Positions 22,023 through 30,605 of a DNA stretch of 31,532 nt are shown piece after piece (position 1 is the stretch's first letter; every line of letters begins with the position of its first letter). Made by a program: the position numbers and the translations under genes. The notes beneath the pieces were generated by a model. That model saw nothing but the letters and a program-made list of their open reading frames with translations, made no database searches and was not told the DNA's origin. The DNA lies in assembly GCA_020650975.1 (NCBI GenBank), contig JAIPMN010001613.1, positions 5,246-36,777 of the forward strand, read 5' to 3'. This DNA comes from Apostichopus californicus (lineage: Eukaryota; Echinodermata; Holothuroidea; Aspidochirotida; Stichopodidae).

Positions 22023-24263
22023 ATTTAGACAATCTGAAAGGGGTCTAGGCTCCCAAATATCTGAAAAATGTTTTCTTCTACCAGAAAATAGGTCATACCT
22101 GCCTCCCTATCCCCCTCCCCCACCCCAAGAAAAGCAGTGGGTCCCCATAAAAAACAAAAATCGAGGTCTGCTCCTGGTATTCAGTAGGTCATTTCGAACC
22201 CAAATGTGATGATGGATTTACATATTCAACCAAATGGGTTGAAATCTGCCAAGAGTAGCCACTTTGCCATACATTTGGTAGTAGGTTATGCTGGAGTGGG
22301 GTGCACAGCAAAACAGTTGGGTGGGTGGGGGGGGGGACAGAATGCGGGTAATGCAAGCTAGCGCCAGGGGTGCCAGTAGGTATGCGGAACATGCAAGGAC
22401 CCGCCATATGTGCCTGTTGTTGGGGTGGAGGGGGGGTCAAAGGGGAGAACCACACTGAAGCATATCGGTCAATGTTCAACTTTTAGAGGAGAATGGTCGA
22501 CTTTACAAGTTATGTGGGCTTTCATTAATCACCCCTAATTTCTAGAAATATTACCTTTCTACAGTAACTTCTTGGCCACTGTCCCAAAATGAACGGAATC
22601 ATCACTGGTTGTGTTTACAACCATATTTGAAACAATAGTAATGCGCAAATTGCAATTCTTCAGACCTTTGTAGATAATATATTTGTTGCCAATTTGCAGG
22701 TTAAACATGCCAGTGCTTTATCCTGGTCACACTCATATGGTCCCATCCTACTGGTGGGGGGGGGAGGTAGGGGAATGGGGGGAGGGCATTTTGAAAAATC
22801 TTGTAACCCAAAGTAAATCCCTTACTTCAAGTTTTAAAACAGAAGTCATTGACTACTGCATTTGATTCTGTATACGTTACCAGTGATCATTGTGTAGCCA
22901 GTCTCTCTAATCCTATCATCAGTACACAGATTATTCACAATCACAAACGTGCAAACACTTTGGAATGAACTTTTATAAAAAAGAAATGCAAGCCTTAGAA
23001 GGTCAAAAATTAGACAAAGACATATCTATAACAGCTAGGCCACATATGTAAGCCCTGCCTTAGTGAGATAGCTGCTATTAATAAGTAATAAAAGACAATT
23101 ATGCACCCTCCTGATCAAGTGGTGTACCAAATTTCAATGACCTGAGTAACACAAAATACATTGTCCAGATCAACCAAACAATGGATGCGATAGCAAAAAC
23201 GTTTCCTTTGTCAATTTTTAAAAAGTTGTGGAAAACCACAAGGTCAATGTTTTGCCCCCCTTCATGCCTCTTACTAAAGCTATATGATCTGTAGTTTCTT
23301 AGCTTGCATGCAGAGTAGTCACAATTAGGTGCAGCACACCCACCCACCAGACTGTTAAAATAGTCACCGCTCAAACAAATGGGTAGAAAGGAATCAAATC
23401 GCCATTGTTGAAAGCGATTCCTGTGAGTCAAAGACACCAAGACAGTAGAACAATAAAAAAAAAACACATTTGCATTTCCACCGCAGATTATTACTAGTCA
23501 TTGAACTAGAACCGGTCGGTAGACTACACCCGCAAGGTTGACAAAGGAACATTTCTTTCGACTATAACTACAACCGAATTTTATGATTTTCAATTCGGTG
23601 GAATATTAGTTTAAACTGATGTGCTACAACTTATCACAGTCCTTTTCTTTGTGTTGCATAAATTTTTCCAATTTAAAGCACGCTATAGCTCTCCTGCTTT
23701 CTGGCAAAAAAACTCCTATTCTGCGATAAAGACCAAGTCTTCCTAATTTAAGATAAGAGAAGCTAGGAAGGAAACTCAACGATGGCGACTTTCTCTATCG
23801 TCTTTCTGAGTTCTACCTGTGATCTTGTGATAAGGTTTTTATCATGTAAATTATCAACAGTGGTACACACTTAAGCTGTAAAAGAGTGGTACTTTCCACT
23901 CAGATAATTCTTAGATCGCTTGTTTTTGGAGAACACCTCCATGTAGCCTTTTGTTTTAGGAAACTATCAGATCATCACAAATCTGATCAGACGAGAGAGG
24001 GAGTGAAGGAAATCAAATCATCAGAAATGCTAACTCAAGCAAATTTCCAACAAAGTGTGAAAGGGCAATGCAAGAACATTTTTTCTTTAATCTTTTTCAA
24101 AGCTTCCAATTTTATATGTAACTTCCTGAAGGAGTTTTAACATGACTCATGGGAAGGATACATTCTTCCAAGGAGTGTGACCCCTCCAAACAATTCCAGA
24201 GAAGAATACATCGATCGATTGCCCGTTTCAGGTTACGGTATGGAAACTGATCAGACATTGTAC
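22023..24263. other. intergenic DNA, no gene supported
   Basis: Contains several G-rich tracts (near 22320-22336, 22425-22435 and 22755-22790) and a C-rich patch near 22100-22125. A 122-codon open frame on the - strand (23099-23467) has a CAAPNC pair but lacks the remaining zinc ligands of a THAP finger, so I do not call it. The open frame 24112-24549 (-) crosses the transposon end at 24264 and is spurious. Confidence 0.4.
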
Positions 24264-24534
24264 CAGGGGCGCCGTTTCCCGCAGGGACACGGGGACGCGT
24301 CCCCACCAAAAATTTCAGAGGTGGGGACATGGGATACCATGTCCCCACCATCTTTTGAGTGAATTTTGGAAGTCCGACTATCCATGATATCCTGTTATAC
24401 CGCGTTAGTCGTAAAGATCTCAAGTACCCATTAGGCATTATCAAAATAAGCAACAAAACTAATGAATGAGCGAATGCAAAAGATGGAAACAAGTCTGATA
24501 CGTTAATTGGCAGCCTTACAAGTTGCTTGTTTGA

Positions 24535-25694
24535 TTGATGTATGCACATGTGTCACACTTGGTGACTTCCAAGTCTATTGAAAAATCGGTTACAATGCGG
24601 GATGCCCTGGATTGCGTTCAAGAGCTCGGGAAATTTTCCAATCATTCTGGCAAATTCAGAGAACTTTACTCAAACTTGCCTTCAGAAGAAACAATGCAAT
24701 CCCCTACCTCACTGAAACCAATTTGCCCAACAAGATGGCTGACCCGTGCGCCTGCGGTCATATCAGTATTAAGCAATTACGCAGCAGCGTTAACTGCGCT
24801 TAAGAAGGCTGCGGACATGTTTGGCTCGACGTCGGGTGCCCGTGCTAGTGGGCTGTATAATAATCTGATGAGTACCAAAACTCTGGTGGGTTTGAAAATG
24901 GCGCTGCCAATACTTCAAGTAATGGAGTCTTTCAATAAGTCACTACAGGGAAAGAACCAGACCGTTGCAGGGATGTTTGTTGTGGTGGAATCCCTGAAAA
25001 GAGAACTCCAGTCACTACGCTCAGAGGATACGTTCCACAAAATATTTGTAGAAGCAGAAGAAATGGCAGAGTCTTTCTTTGGAGGAGTTGTCTCTACCAC
25101 GGGTTCGCAAGATTCCAATGAGAGTTGAAGGAGGTGTTGCAACACACAATTTTAACACTGTAGAGGAGTATTATCGACCTCAATATTTCCAAGTTTTGGA
25201 CGCCGCACTCGCAAATCTGGATGCATATTTCACATCAACGGATCTTACGGAATATGGAAAACACCGATATGCTAGTAACTGGGGTGTACAATGCCGTTGT
25301 ATCTGAACGCTACCCGGAACTGACTGCCGACTTAGAACAGGAACTTGCTTTCTTTCATAGGAACTTCACAGTTACGCACATCAGTGACCTTCAAGATGAA
25401 TTTGAATCGATGACCCCAGAAGTCCGAAGGATGTTTCAACAAGTTGAACGATTACTTCGAATCATCCTCGTCAATCCAGCCAGTTCTTGTACAGCTGAGA
25501 GATCATTTAGTTCGTTGAGACGACTAAAGACATGGTGCATGAGAAGCACGATGACACAATCAAGACTCAACCACCTCATGCTGAGCAATGTACACAGTGA
25601 CCTACTGGAGAAGATGGACTCCCGAATTATCGCGGAGAAATTCATTTCTAATAAACCAGATGCACGGAGAAAAGTATTCGGATGTTTCAAGTAG
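24535..25694 (+). pseudogene. hAT transposase remnant (ZMYM1-like, DUF4371 / hAT C-terminal dimerisation type), frameshifted
   Basis: Three + frames together give the C-terminal half of a ZMYM1-like hAT transposase. The first frame (from 24538 to about 25080) contains CPTRWLTRAPAV and later SGLYNNLMS..LVGLKMALPIL, typical of the catalytic region. After one frameshift near 25080 it continues as ELSLPRVRKIPMR and FNTVEEYYRPQYFQVLD (to about 25255). After a second shift near 25255-25270 it ends with the hAT dimerisation signature NPASSCTAERSFSSLRRLKT and MTQSRLNHLMLSNVH (25470-25610), stopping at 25692-25694. The N-terminal part (zinc finger and first catalytic residues) is missing between the left terminal repeat and 24535, so an internal deletion occurred. 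It cannot make an active transposase. Confidence 0.88.
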
Positions 25695-25894
25695 GAAGGT
25701 AGGTCACACAAGGTACGTCGCTACCGATTACTGATAGTCTTGGGTTGAATGGGTTCCCCGTATGTAGTCCATGAGCTAGCAAACATTTATTGCACGTCTT
25801 AAATACAAAAAGTTTGACTATATAAATGGATAGGGGTGGTTTGAGAACGCTGGAATTAACAGTTAAAAAAAATTGGAAAAAAAAAGTTTTCAAA

Positions 25895-25980
25895 ATGCTG
25901 CGTGTAGCCGCGTGGTCCCTCAGACGAGGACGTTAAATGGAAGTCCTGATGGTAGGAGAGCCACCCCTACCTGGTCTCTA
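25895..25980 (+). repeat. SINE-like fragment inside the hAT element
   Basis: The stretch CGTGGTCCCTCAGACGAGGA, followed by CGTTAAATGG and AAGTCCTGATGG, resembles the GACGTTAAAT-containing body shared by many marine invertebrate SINEs. A related GGACGTTAAA occurs in the SINE at 26665. Only this body section is recognisable; the head and tail are not. Confidence 0.35.
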
Positions 25981-26194
25981 AACTTTTTGATAAGAGTAGC
26001 GTGTAAACACGATATTTATTCACTTTCGTACCGGTTTTCCTAAGTTCACACTTGCCACTTCCTCTCCTTCCACTGGCTGATTTTGCACTCCAACGACTGA
26101 TGCTGCTCATCGTACCTCTAGTTGACCCTGTTCGCCTTTCTCCAGCACAATATTCTATTTCATCTGCTTTATTTATTTGTTGTTATCTGTTTGT

Positions 26195-26310
26195 CTGGGA
26201 GCTAATGCAGAACCCAGCGGTCGAACCAGGTGGGCATGCAGGACTACCTGTTCAGTCTTGTTTGTGTATTCCATTGTTGTTGTTGCGTCAACTTGCGTGT
26301 AGCTCCCAGC
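26195..26310. repeat. short inverted repeat (10-bp arms, ~96 bp apart)
   Basis: CTGGGAGCTA (26195-26204) and TAGCTCCCAG (26301-26310) are exact reverse complements. They may bound a small nested insertion of about 116 bp in the hAT interior, or be chance. The 134-codon open frame crossing them has no known domain. Confidence 0.4.
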
Positions 26311-26664
26311 ACATTTTAATGGGGACCCCACGCCCAACTGCCCAAAGGGCGGTGAAGGAAGGTGAAGATGGACTAATTTCTTGTTTATATGGGCTCATTA
26401 TGATGTTTGTATTTGATAAATTTATCATCAGTAACTCTTATTCTTGTATTTTTTAATTACTATTTTTCATGAAACATTTAAAACCGTGAAATATTAAAAT
26501 GAATGACCCATTTTTGATCATAATTGTGTCTGGGAAATGCAATTTCCGGCAATCTGGGGGTACATCTGTCAAAAAAAAATTCTGGTACGCTCCGCGCGAA
26601 CCCATGGTCGCGCTCCGCTTAGATAGTCACGTCCCCACCAATTTTCAAAACAAAACGGCGCCCT

Positions 26665-26900
26665 TGGCTCAGCGGTTAACGCCAGTGCCTTTCAATAATA
26701 AGGTCCCGAGTTCGAGTCACTCCAAGATTAATGTATGTCGTCCAGTTACAGAGTTGTTGACAATTCATAATCATGGACGTTAAAATATGAATCTAAGAAA
26801 CTGACTTCGGTCAGCTTGCGGCTTTGATAAGCCAATGATGGCTTCTTCGCGAGTTCCTCTTTGCAGGAGGATCTAAAATACAGACATACATACATACAAA
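26665..26900 (+). mobile_element. tRNA-derived SINE
   Basis: A perfect Pol III A box TGGCTCAGCGG (26665-26675) is followed 34 bases later by the B box GTTCGAGTC (26710-26718), the spacing of a tRNA. The body then reads GGACGTTAAAATATGAATC (about 26773), a motif shared with other SINEs. The tail has a small GGCTT-TGAT-AAGCC hairpin (26820-26833) and ends in (ACAT)n at 26882-26897, a LINE-style 3' repeat. The tRNA-like head does not fold into a full cloverleaf with matched acceptor arms, so this is a SINE rather than a tRNA gene. Its A box starts within the last two bases of the hAT terminal repeat. Confidence 0.7.
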
Positions 26901-27421
26901 ATATGTACCAGTCACGTGGTAACGGGGGAATAGCGCCCGCTCAAGGTTGTAATGTTCTACTGTGGGAATGGCAACAGGAAACAAGTCAAAAGTATTGTGT
27001 TTGGTCAGAAAATTGCGTAGATTAAGGATTATATTGTCCCTGTCTAATTTTCCATCGCTTACCTTTAGATAACGGAAGATTGGTGAAAGAAATTGAGGAT
27101 ACTCAATGCAAGTAGCAGCTGAAACGATTAAGTTGGGCAAGCCCATAGTAACTACCTCAACTTCTATGTGCAGCCTGAAGTTACTAAATTAGGCCTTTAA
27201 GTTGGAAGATAAAGAAGACGGTGGTGAAAAATGCATCATAAGACAGAAATAGCAGAGCAAAGGACATAACAGTTACGAAACGGAATCACCCTAATATAAT
27301 TTACATTTTGCACTTCACGTGTGGAAATACGCACCTGAGTCCATGATTACCTCCCCGAGAAAAAAAGGACCAGAAAGTGTCTGCGAATTTTTCCCTCTCC
27401 CATGGGGTCCTTGGTGGGGAC
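26901..27421. other. intergenic DNA, nothing recognised
   Basis: No supported gene. The open frame 26811-27146 (-) begins inside the SINE tail and is not credible. Confidence 0.4.
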
Positions 27422-27764
27422 TTAAAGGGAGTGAAGACTCGCACACAAAGAAACGTCTGATGCCGGTAATGTGACCTAGTTTCGAATGAGGTGTAACAGA
27501 AGTGTTAGACACCACCATCGATCCACGAAAATACACACACAGCTTGCTACCGTCGTTAATTAGACACTAGTGTACAGTCAATACATGCAGCTACGGTCAA
27601 TACCCACAACTTAGTGTACATAGCAGCGATGGACATCTCAGGTCCAGATAATAGATAACAATTAAGGTATCACGTTTCATTACTGTCTGCATTTTGTAGC
27701 GACAAGAAAAAAAAAATTTTCAGAGGGCGGCACGCGGTTTGGGGCGAGCCTTCAATGCCTTTAA
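27422..27764 (-). mobile_element. TTAA MITE, copy C
   Basis: Same family as the copies at 19871 and 21662 but in reverse orientation. TTAA is present at 27422-27425 and 27761-27764. The end on the left reads TTAAAGGGAGTGAAGACTCG and the end on the right reads GAGCCTTCAATGCCTTTAA. It is 343 bp. The section carrying GCAAGCAATGG-AAAGTTAAC near its right end has been replaced by an A run (27707-27717), which accounts for the shorter length. Confidence 0.9.
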
Positions 27765-28112
27765 TTGCCCCTCCTGATCTTGTCTTCTACTCAACTTATG
27801 TTCAAACTTTGTGGGTATTTGCCCGACCATGTAAACCTCGTGCCTGCATGATTGATAACGTCAGTGGTCAAGAAACCCAAAAATTCTTTATTAGCCACTT
27901 ACTGCTTGTCAACATGTAGGAAAAAGTCATTAAACCACTCACTATGTGGAGGGTGATGTGACAAATGAAAAATTAAAACAAAAGCTAATTACTGACCACA
28001 TTCCTAACTAGAAAGAAAGGTTTTCAGAAATTAAATTCTGCTGGTATTAACGATTGACTTGAAGCAAATTAGAAACCGCTCTTGAAAACAAAATTATCCA
28101 GCTATAGTGCTT
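27765..28112. other. spacer between two MITE copies, nothing recognised
   Basis: 348 bp of AT-rich sequence with no supported feature. Confidence 0.4.
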
Positions 28113-28478
28113 TTAAAGGGTGTGAAGACTCGCGCAAAAAGAAACGTCTAATGCCGGTAATCTGATCTAGTTTCGAATGAGGTGTAACAAAAGTGTTAGA
28201 CACCACCATCGATCCCAGGAAATACACACACAGCTTGCTAACTTCAGTAATTAGACACTAGTGTACAGTCAGTACATACAGCTGCGGCCAATACCCACAG
28301 CACAGTGTATAAACGATACAGCGATGGACATCTCAGGTCCAGCTAAAGATAACAAGGTATCACGTTTCATTACTGTCTGCATTTTGTAGCGACAAGCAGA
28401 AAACTTCATTTGCAAGCAATGGAAAGTTAACTTTTTCAGAGCGCTGCACGCGGTTTGGGGCGAGTCTTCAATGCCTTA
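28113..28478 (-). mobile_element. TTAA MITE, copy D
   Basis: Reverse orientation, same direction as the copy at 27422. It begins TTAAAGGGTGTGAAGACTCG at 28113 and ends GGGGCGAGTCTTCAATGCCTTA; the last bases then read GTTAA instead of TAA, so the right TTAA is slightly altered. The interior is the most complete of the reverse copies, including AACTTCATTTGCAAGCAATG and CCACCATCGATCCC. Confidence 0.9.
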
Positions 28479-28489
28479 GTTAAGGTTTT

Positions 28490-28930
28490 AAAACTTTCTC
28501 CCTTGCTAAGATCAAATGCCCTTTGACCTTCACAAAGAATATGCCAATATGACATCTGATCAAACTGCCTATCTAATACAGTCATGTTAAAAATTTCCTG
28601 AATGTAACCTCTGCTGACCCCAAATGACCTGCACCATCCACCTAAAACAATAGGGTTTTTGTACTGCAGTTTTGTATCTGGAAATATTGTATTTACATAG
28701 TGTTCAAAGTTTTCACACCTGGTGACCTTAAATGTACTCTGACCTACATCAAATCGTCTACGAAGTATACAATGAACAAGGCTATCATACTATGGATGTA
28801 TAAGCTCCTTTCATTTTCTGGTTCTGGAGAGCACTTTTGATACATTCACATTTGCCCTCTGCTGACCCCAAGTGACCTTTGACCTCCACCCACAAACAAT
28901 AGGATTCACTATTAGACTCAGTTATTTAAC
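28490..28930. repeat. TGACC-rich interspersed repeat
   Basis: Phrases such as CCTTTGACCTTCAC, CCTCTGCTGACCCCAAATGAC, CACCATCCACC-AAACAATAGG, TGGTGACCTTAAATG and, again, CCTCTGCTGACCCCAAGTGACC with CACCCACAAACAATAGGATT recur about 260 bases apart. The style, repeated TGACC(T/C) with CTCCACC..AACAATAGG, resembles interspersed repeats of marine invertebrate genomes. It includes TGACCTTTGACCT (28873-28885), which on the - strand is a perfect DR1 nuclear receptor site. Confidence 0.6.
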
Positions 28931-29089
28931 CACTTCAATTGATGTCTCAGATGTTTAAAAGGGCCAATTGCCTCCAAATTAAAAGTAGCATAGGGGAAAG
29001 ATATGGTAGTATACAACATATTTTGTGCCTAACAGGCTCAACCTTCAAGTCCACAAAAGCTTGACAATTTCATGTGCACAAAAATATCC

Positions 29090-29345
29090 TTTTATTCCTC
29101 CATCTCCCAATCACCTCATCCACCCCTTTTATCACCCTCCACTCCAACATCACCTCATTCCTCCCATTCTTTCACCAAGTTTTCACCTTCCCCTCCCCTA
29201 TCACCTGAACCCTCGCTTTGACCACTCTTCACCCCCCTCTCCCCCTCCTCATCCTTTCCCCTGCTGTCACTTACTCTTTACCCTCCTCATCCTTTCCCCT
29301 GATAACACTTTCTCTTCACCATCCTCATCTTCACTGCTTCAACCA
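29090..29345. repeat. long C/T-rich (pyrimidine) tract with internal tandem copies
   Basis: About 255 bases are strongly biased to C and T on the + strand. CCTCCTCATCCTTTCCCCTG occurs twice (about 29244 and 29284), and a third partial copy ATCCTCATCTTCACTGC follows, giving a period of about 40 bp. CACTCTTCACC also recurs. The 111-codon open frame that covers it is low-complexity and not credible as a gene. It lies just downstream of the RPS8 3' end. Confidence 0.8.
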
Positions 29346-29416
29346 CTCTTCACCTTATAAGTAAGTAAAGTAAACACTGATGACACAATAAGTAATCAAA
29401 CATGAAAGTGACTGTT

Positions 29417-29422
29417 TTTATC
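29417..29422 (-). promoter_or_regulatory. candidate RPS8 poly(A) signal variant GATAAA
   Basis: On the - strand GATAAA lies about 98 bases after the RPS8 stop codon. It is followed by a U/GU-rich stretch (TGTTTGATTACTTATTGTG). No AATAAA or ATTAAA occurs in this short 3' flank. A 3' UTR of about 100-120 bases would suit a ribosomal protein gene. Confidence 0.3.
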
Positions 29423-29519
29423 GAGTGTATTGTTTCTCAGAATTGACAACAATCATCTTCTATTTCTTCTTCACTGGTTTCATAAACCACATGAGCATTT
29501 TCCTGGTGGGGCTTAACAT

Positions 29520-29629
29520 CTATTTGCCTTTCTTGGCTCTGATCTTCCTGGAGTAGAATTCCAGCTCCTTGCCTTCCAAAATGTAACCGTCTGCACGTCC
29601 ACATTGGCCTGGTCTAGATGATAGACAAG
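29520..29629 (-). CDS. RPS8: RPS8 terminal coding exon
   Basis: This 110-base exon encodes the last 35 residues plus the TAG stop (29520-29522). It opens with the two bases that complete the Ala codon split by the intron. Confidence 0.95.
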
Positions 29630-30605
29630 CTGTGAAAGACACACAAAAAAAAACGAAGAATTTGTAAAGAGAACTCGGGGTCGGGGAAGACAAATGCCAC
29701 ATACATGCCATATCACATGCCACATACATGCCATGCCACATAGATGCCATGTCAGCTAAAGCGAAGACCTGCAAACTTAGAGGACAAGACCCAAAGGTTG
29801 GTAGTGCAAAGTTTTTGCTCATTTCATGCGATTTCTTCACAATATCGAAAACTTTACTTCCATGAATTTCAGAGCTTGGCGATGATGGAAATCAATTAAC
29901 TGATATTGCTAATTTATCAAGTCTTTGCTACGTAGCTTTCATGCGCTCTGAGCATCGGTTTGGGGGAATGGGGTCTTCCCATGGGTCTACTGGGAACTGG
30001 CTCTGTCCGCTTGAAGGGTCCAGGTTTGTGGGCCCAATAGTCTGTAGACTGTTGTACACAAACAGTTATATTTCAAAATTTCCGTAAACATTGCAGACCG
30101 GAGCACGATGACATCAAATTTCAAAGAGGTCAGTCTGATTAATCTTCAGTTAATGGAACTCGCCCATTTTTCAGAAAGACTTATCGTTAAACATCATACC
30201 CCTTTGAATAGGAACTCTTCAAACGTCACACGTAAGCAAAAATGTGTAACAAACCTACCTAACCCTGATAAAACCCCTTCCCAGATTTCCATATGTTAAT
30301 TGATCTGTAAATGTAACAAGGTGACCACTTTTGATTGTGATACAAGCCCACCAAGGCAACGCAACAAACACCAGAGACTGCATCAGCATTAGTGATCCTG
30401 GTTGGTGGGCGGCTTCAAACTTTGTGGAGCTTATAATAAATTACAATTTGACACACGTAGCGATATGATTCTTACCCAGGAGACGTCCCTGACCAAACTG
30501 TTCTTCAAGATTTGTTGCTACTTTGGCCGTTTCCTTCCTCTTGTTGTACTTTTTCATGACTTTCTTGGAGCGTTTGCGATGCAGTACTTCTTCCTCTGCT
30601 TGTGA
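29520..30605 (-). CDS. RPS8: 40S ribosomal protein S8 (eS8), last two coding exons (5' part outside window)
   Basis: CDS complement(join(29520..29629, 30476..30605)), partial at the 5' end. It encodes the final 79 residues of a protein that is about 208 residues long in animals. eS8 is a structural protein of the 40S ribosomal subunit that binds 18S rRNA. The first exon, in frame from its first base, reads [15 protein letters not shown] and then [12 protein letters not shown]; the second completes a split codon (G|CT = Ala) and reads [26 protein letters not shown] and ends RAKKGK. This matches the known eS8 tail ([25 protein letters not shown]). Splice signals: acceptor ACCACAG before 30605, donor GTAAGA from 30475, acceptor TTTCACAG before 29629. 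The frame is intact and looks functional. The upstream exons lie to the right of the window. Confidence 0.95.
29696..29753. repeat. short tandem repeat, ATGCCACATACATGCCAT type
   Basis: Within the last RPS8 intron the motifs TGCCACATACATGCCAT, CACATGCCACATACATGCCA and TGCCACATAGATGCCATG follow each other, with a unit of about 20 bp. The - strand reads ATGGCATGTATGTGGCAT. It creates open frames in both directions that are not genes. Confidence 0.75.
30120..30208 (-). ncRNA. candidate intronic C/D-box snoRNA in the last RPS8 intron
   Basis: In the - strand (RPS8 sense) the elements come in order. A 5' stem strand TTCAAAGGGG (30208-30199) and one T precede the C box ATGATGT (30197-30191; consensus RTGATGA, one mismatch). 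A guide TTAACGATAAGTCTTT then precedes the D' box CTGA (30174-30171). A 37-base interval leads to the D box CTGA (30133-30130), followed at once by the 3' stem strand CCTCTTTGAA (30129-30120). The two stem strands pair over all 10 positions with one G-U pair. Such RNAs guide 2'-O-methylation with fibrillarin. Vertebrate RPS8 introns host SNORD38, SNORD46 and SNORD55. Weak points are the unclear C' box and the location about 500 bases from the 3' splice site, longer than usual. Confidence 0.68.
30476..30605 (-). CDS. RPS8: RPS8 penultimate coding exon
   Basis: This 130-base exon encodes 43 residues and the first base of the next codon. It is rich in Lys and Arg ([14 protein letters not shown]), as expected for the rRNA-binding C-terminal part of eS8, and ends in [11 protein letters not shown] before the GTAAGA donor. 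Confidence 0.95.

Larger units (their letters stand above)
24264..26666 (+). mobile_element. decayed hAT-type DNA transposon (about 2.4 kb)
   Basis: The left terminus CAGGGGCGCCGTTT (24264-24277) and the right terminus AAACGGCGCCCTTG (26653-26666) are inverted repeats with one mismatch, of hAT type. Both ends also carry subterminal GTCCCCACCA motifs (about 24299 and 26631); the left one lies in a self-complementary block of GTGGGGACATGG and CCATGTCCCCAC. Inside are the remains of a hAT transposase. A clear 8-bp target duplication is not present: CATTGTAC on the left against GCTCAGCG on the right. The right side may have been disturbed by the adjoining SINE; the octamer TGTACCAG at 24259 also occurs just past that SINE, at 26904. 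The element looks dead and non-autonomous. Confidence 0.8.

Noticed and set aside
23099..23467. 122-codon open frame on the - strand with CAAPNC, suggesting a THAP finger
   Set aside because: The remaining THAP features (conserved Trp, CxxH and the AVPTIF-type end) are missing, and the surrounding sequence is low in coding character.
24112..24549. 145-codon open frame on the - strand
   Set aside because: It runs across the hAT terminal repeat and is antisense to the start of the transposase remnant, so it is a chance frame.
26052..26456. 134-codon open frame inside the hAT element
   Set aside because: It has no recognisable domain, lies downstream of the transposase stop, and overlaps a nested inverted repeat; probably chance.
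26661..26735. tRNA gene at the SINE head
   Set aside because: The A and B boxes are good, but the acceptor arm does not pair and the sequence continues into a SINE body and (ACAT)n tail.
29025..29360. 111-codon Pro/Ser/His-rich open frame
   Set aside because: It is the translation of a C/T-rich tract with internal tandem copies.
29878..29905. C/D-like pair (GATGATGG and CTGA) on the + strand of the last RPS8 intron
   Set aside because: The boxes are only about 20 bases apart, lack a terminal stem and lie antisense to RPS8.
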